Program-made: the position numbers and the translations under genes
The notes under the pieces: model-generated
Database searches by the model: none
What the model saw: only the letters and a program-made list of their open reading frames with translations
Told to the model about the DNA's origin: nothing
NCBI GenBank assembly: GCA_014706295.1
Contig: JACSVZ010000027.1
Location: forward strand, 4,878,924 to 4,942,923
Direction: 5' to 3'
Origin: Lycocorax pyrrhopterus obiensis
Lineage: Eukaryota; Chordata; Aves; Passeriformes; Paradisaeidae
Length of the DNA stretch: 64,000 nt
Part shown: piece after piece, positions 52,247 to 64,000 of the stretch
How the letters are laid out: each line of letters starts with the position of its first letter
Position numbering within the stretch: position 1 is the first letter of the stretch

Positions 52247-52682
52247 GTCATGGAATCATGGAATTGCTTGGATCGGAAGAGATCTTAAAGCTCATCCAGC
52301 TCCACCTCCTGCCATGGGCAGGGACACCTTCCACTATCCCAAGGTTGCTCCAAGCCCCATCCAACCTGGCCTCGGACACTTCCAGGGATCCAGGGGCAGC
52401 CACAGCTGCTCTGGGCATCCTGTGCCAGGGCCTCCCCAGCCTCACAGGGAGGAATTCCTTCCCAATATCCCATCTGGCAGTGGGAAGCCATTCCCCCTTG
52501 TTCTGTCACTCCAGGCCCTTGTCCAAAGTCCCTCTTGGAGCCCCTTTAGGCCCTGGAAGAGGCACTGAGGTCTCCCTGGAGCCTTCTCCTCTCCATGTGA
52601 ACAGCCCCAGTTCTCCCAGCCTGGCCCCAGAGCAGAGGGGCTCCAGCCCTTGAAGCATCTCCGTGGCCTCCTCTGGACCTGT
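52247..52682 (-). mobile_element. CR1 LINE fragment (about 435 bp)
   Basis: The longest CR1 copy of this part. It starts TCATGGAATCATGGAATTG, passes through CCATGGGCAGGGACACCTTC and GTCTCCCTGGAGCCTTCTCC, and ends GTGGCCTCCTCTGGACCTG. The element's sense strand is minus. In DCAKD intron 1. Confidence 0.93.
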
Positions 52683-52689
52683 TCAGAGA

Positions 52690-55070
52690 AATCAGGAAAT
52701 TTCTGGCAGGTTTGTCAGGGGTGACCCAGGAGCAGCGAAAAAGGGCAGAGTTCAGACAACATCTCAGCCAGGACTGGGACACACGAGGCCTGAGGGGAAG
52801 AGCCCTGCTGAAACCCTGCAGCCAGGTATCAGAGCTCAGCCACCTCTGACACCACGGGGACCCAGAGCCCACAAGGCACTCAGTGAATCCCATTCCCACA
52901 CTGCTGGCAGCCCAAAGGACAGGGAAATCACAGCTCTGAGCAGCAAACTGGTGTCCGTGAGCTGCCAAACACGGCCCTGAGCACAGATCTGTGCTTGCCC
53001 TTGGCCTCGAGGCCGGGAGGGGGTTGGTAACGCTGCTCTCACAGCTCCTGCACAGAGATCTCCCTGCTCAATCCAAACCCTGCAATCCTCTAAATCCTGC
53101 TTGTGTGCTCTCAAAACCAAACGGCTCAGCCACACAGAGGGAGCTCTGGAGAGCTGAGGGGACTACTGTGAGTATCCACATCCCAAAAATACAACAGCCT
53201 CAGCAGGCTGGGTACAGACCCCAGCCTAGAGTGTCCAGGGCTTTGTGCAGCCGAGTTGTGCAAATCCCCAAGGACAGCAGCTCTGACTTTGCTGTCACCT
53301 CATCCAGGGTGACACCATGGGTGAGGGGCCGAACCTCCCACAGCCCAGCCTGTGGCTGTTGCATCTGAGAAGGAATTGGCTCCATCACCTTTGGCCAGGA
53401 GCCACAGGCTGCTGGTAGCCGCTCCTTGGCTTCCCCTTGCCCAGATCCTGCTCCCTCCTGGAACCCCAACCCCAACAATCTCAGTCACCATTGCCCTGCC
53501 TAACCTGGCTCTGGCCTCCTCGCTCCCTCCAGACAGCACCAGCCCCCCAAAAACTCTGCACATAAAGGAACCAGGTACCTACTGCCCACACTGTCCCCAG
53601 TGAGAGGGGCCCGTCCCGCTGGCACCCAAGGACAGCAGGAGGGAACGCGGGGCTGCAGGAGGGCTGAGGATGGGCGACAACACAGCACTGCGTCCCTTCA
53701 GCTAGAACGCAACAAAAACAGACGCTTTAGTCATAATTCAGTCCTACAAACAGGACCCAAACCCACAGTTTGGGGGGAAGGAGGGTAAGGGCAAGTCCTG
53801 TGGCAGCTGGAGGCAGCTCAGCAGAGGGAAGGAGCAGAGCTGGAGCAGAAGCAGCAGCCCCTGCCAGCAGCTCCACCGAGCGCCTGTAGCAGCACCACGT
53901 GCTCCTTCCCTTTCCCAGACACCGGGAAAACAGATGGGAATGGCTCCAGCAGCAACAAGGCGGGATCCAAAAGGAATCAGAGAGGGCCAAAATAATAATA
54001 GTAAACAGCAGTGCTTTGGGGAGGCTGATGTTCTTCCCAAGCAGGACCTGGACCCTACAGGGAGCCTCTCCCGATGTTACAGGGGGCTTGGAACGACAGA
54101 GAAGCCGTTTACTTAGCCCAGCAGGTTAAAATCTGCCCTCCCTCCAGGAGTTTGTGCTCCTGCTGCAGCAGCCTGCAAGGGGCAACACTGCACCAGGAGG
54201 ATCCGGATCACGGCAGTGGAGGGTCCATGTGCCTGTTTTGTAAAAACACTCTAAAAACTCTCCTGCCCATGTAAACACAGGCCTTTAACTGCAGTAACCT
54301 CAGCGTTCTGGCCTCCAGCCTCAGCTGGGACTTGCTCCCAAAACCCCTGCTATTTCTGTCCCTCCGTCGCATGCCTCCACCACAGGAATTACTGCAGGGG
54401 GAAAGCAGCCCTCAGAAGGGTTATCCTGGAAACCAGGGCCAGCCGGGGAGCTGAACACTCGTGCTGTCCAAGGGCCTGCACAGATCTCAGGCATCAGTAT
54501 TTAACAAGCTCGGGTTTGAACTGCACATGACGGGAGAGGCCAGCCCGCTCCTGCAGATGCGACCGGCAGGAGCCAGAACCAGTTTTCCCCCAAATACACC
54601 ATTTTTTGGGGGATGTATTTGGCCTGTGCCAACTAAACCAGACACGAGGAAAAACAGAACACGAGCCACAGAGGCTGTTCCGGCTGGAAAACTCGGTGAG
54701 CTGTTCCTGCAGGGAGGAATGGGGAGATGCACCCAGGGCACGGAGGAAATGTTTTTTAAAGAATTAAGCGCCCAAAAATTCCCGTGTCCCAACTCCTGCG
54801 GGTTTTGAGCACAGCACAAGCTGCCAGCGTCAATCCGTCCATCCGGCAAGCAGAGGGACTGGGGATGAAGCTAGAGCGTGTCCTCCAGCACCATCCCACA
54901 CCCGGCCCTCCTCTTGAGCCCATCCTCGTCTCTGGCTGGGGATGAGAGACCTGCTGTTTGCCTCGAGGAGGCTGCAGTCAAAGGGAAGAACCACCAAATA
55001 CATCCTTAATTGGCAGGGAAAGAGCCGCCGCCACAACCACCTTGACCCGTCCCGCGGAGCGCCGGGGCCG
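52690..55070 (-). other. DCAKD intron 1, 5' portion
   Basis: Intronic between the noncoding first exon and the CR1 copy. An imperfect inverted repeat CCAAATACACC / GATGTATTTGG is at 54591-54622. No additional exon was recognised. Confidence 0.55.
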
Positions 55071-55078
55071 CCACTCAC

Positions 55079-55507
55079 CCTCAGCCCGGCTTCACACGTG
55101 CCGCAGTGTCCCGCGTGCCTATTGGCTGGCGGGAAGAGGCGGGGGGGGGGGGCTCTCCCAGCCAATCGGCGCCGCCCTCATTAGACTCGACCCATCCCCT
55201 CAGGCAGGAAGCTGGCGGAGAGGCGAGCGCCGCGGCCTCGGGGCACGGGCGAGCGCGGGGACGGGCCGCGGCTCTCCGTCAGTCGGGGCATCCACACGGC
55301 TGCCCCGGTGTGAGGGAACCCTCCCGCCACCGGCGCCCCGCCCCTGGATGCCCCCAGAGACCGACGGGAATTGTAGTCCCAGTCCCGGCGCAGCCCGGCC
55401 CCCGCATGCCCACGCAGACTACCACTCCCGGCATGCCCCGCGGCCCACCGCCCAATCGCGGCGCGCTTTGTTGCGGGGGTGCGGCACGCGCCGAGGCCCC
55501 GTTCAAG
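55079..55507. promoter_or_regulatory. Bidirectional DCAKD/NMT1 CpG-island promoter
   Basis: Head-to-head promoter. The minus strand carries the DCAKD noncoding first exon, whose donor GGCTGAGG|GTGAGT puts its border at 55079. Elements: an inverted CCAAT box (ATTGG at about 55121), a CCAAT at about 55163 and CCCAATCG near 55450. There are two ZNF143/STAF-type sites, ACTACCACTCCCGGCATGC at 55418-55436 and, on the minus strand, ACTACAATTCCCG at 55367-55379. A poly-G run is at 55140-55153. No TATA box. Confidence 0.8.

Positions 55508-64000
<8,493 letters not shown>

Overview
This is a vertebrate, almost certainly avian, nuclear segment. The evidence is a set of split genes with GT-AG introns, several CR1 LINE fragments of the bird type, very GC-rich compact introns and abundant minisatellites, as on a bird microchromosome. 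The species cannot be named from the sequence; a songbird is plausible but not shown.

Gene order and strand are EFTUD2(-), CCDC103(+), GFAP(-), a KIF18B fragment(+), FAM187A(-), KIF18B(-), C1QL1(-), DCAKD(-), NMT1(+). Apart from FAM187A and the fragment, this is the order known from human 17q21.31. EFTUD2 (first three coding exons) and NMT1 (first three coding exons) run off the window. CCDC103, GFAP, FAM187A, C1QL1 and DCAKD are complete, with exon phases that close exactly (predicted 245, 434, 414, 246 and 229 aa).

Regions: 1-2,239 is the EFTUD2 5' part. 2,240-3,186 is a GC-rich head-to-head promoter with tandem repeats. 3,187-6,630 is CCDC103. 6.6-9.4 kb is repeat-bearing spacer. 9.4-14.9 kb is GFAP with its 3'UTR. 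15.4-16.35 kb is a CA-rich minisatellite. 18.2-28.9 kb is a rearranged block holding the KIF18B fragment, FAM187A and KIF18B. 28.9-33.9 kb has CR1, direct repeats, an unassigned CpG-island promoter and a second CA-rich satellite. 33.9-39.9 kb is C1QL1. 39.9-46.1 kb is minisatellite-rich upstream DNA. 46.2-55.1 kb is DCAKD. 55.1-55.5 kb is the shared DCAKD/NMT1 promoter. 55.5-64 kb is NMT1.

The most unusual part is 18-29 kb. KIF18B has an intact reading frame in the motor exons but carries substitutions at two near-invariant nucleotide-sensing positions (SSRSH to SSGSH, DLAGSE to DLASSE). A piece of it, introns included, lies inverted 6.5 kb away, and about 640 bp of that copy is nearly identical. 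FAM187A lies between the inverted arms, on the opposite strand and on the other side of GFAP from its mammalian position beside CCDC103, and is flanked by short direct repeats. The genes are functionally unrelated neighbours (splicing, ciliary dynein assembly, glial filament, mitotic kinesin, synaptic C1q ligand, CoA-kinase-like protein, N-myristoylation). No operon-like logic is expected. No RNA gene, CRISPR array or bacterial feature was seen.
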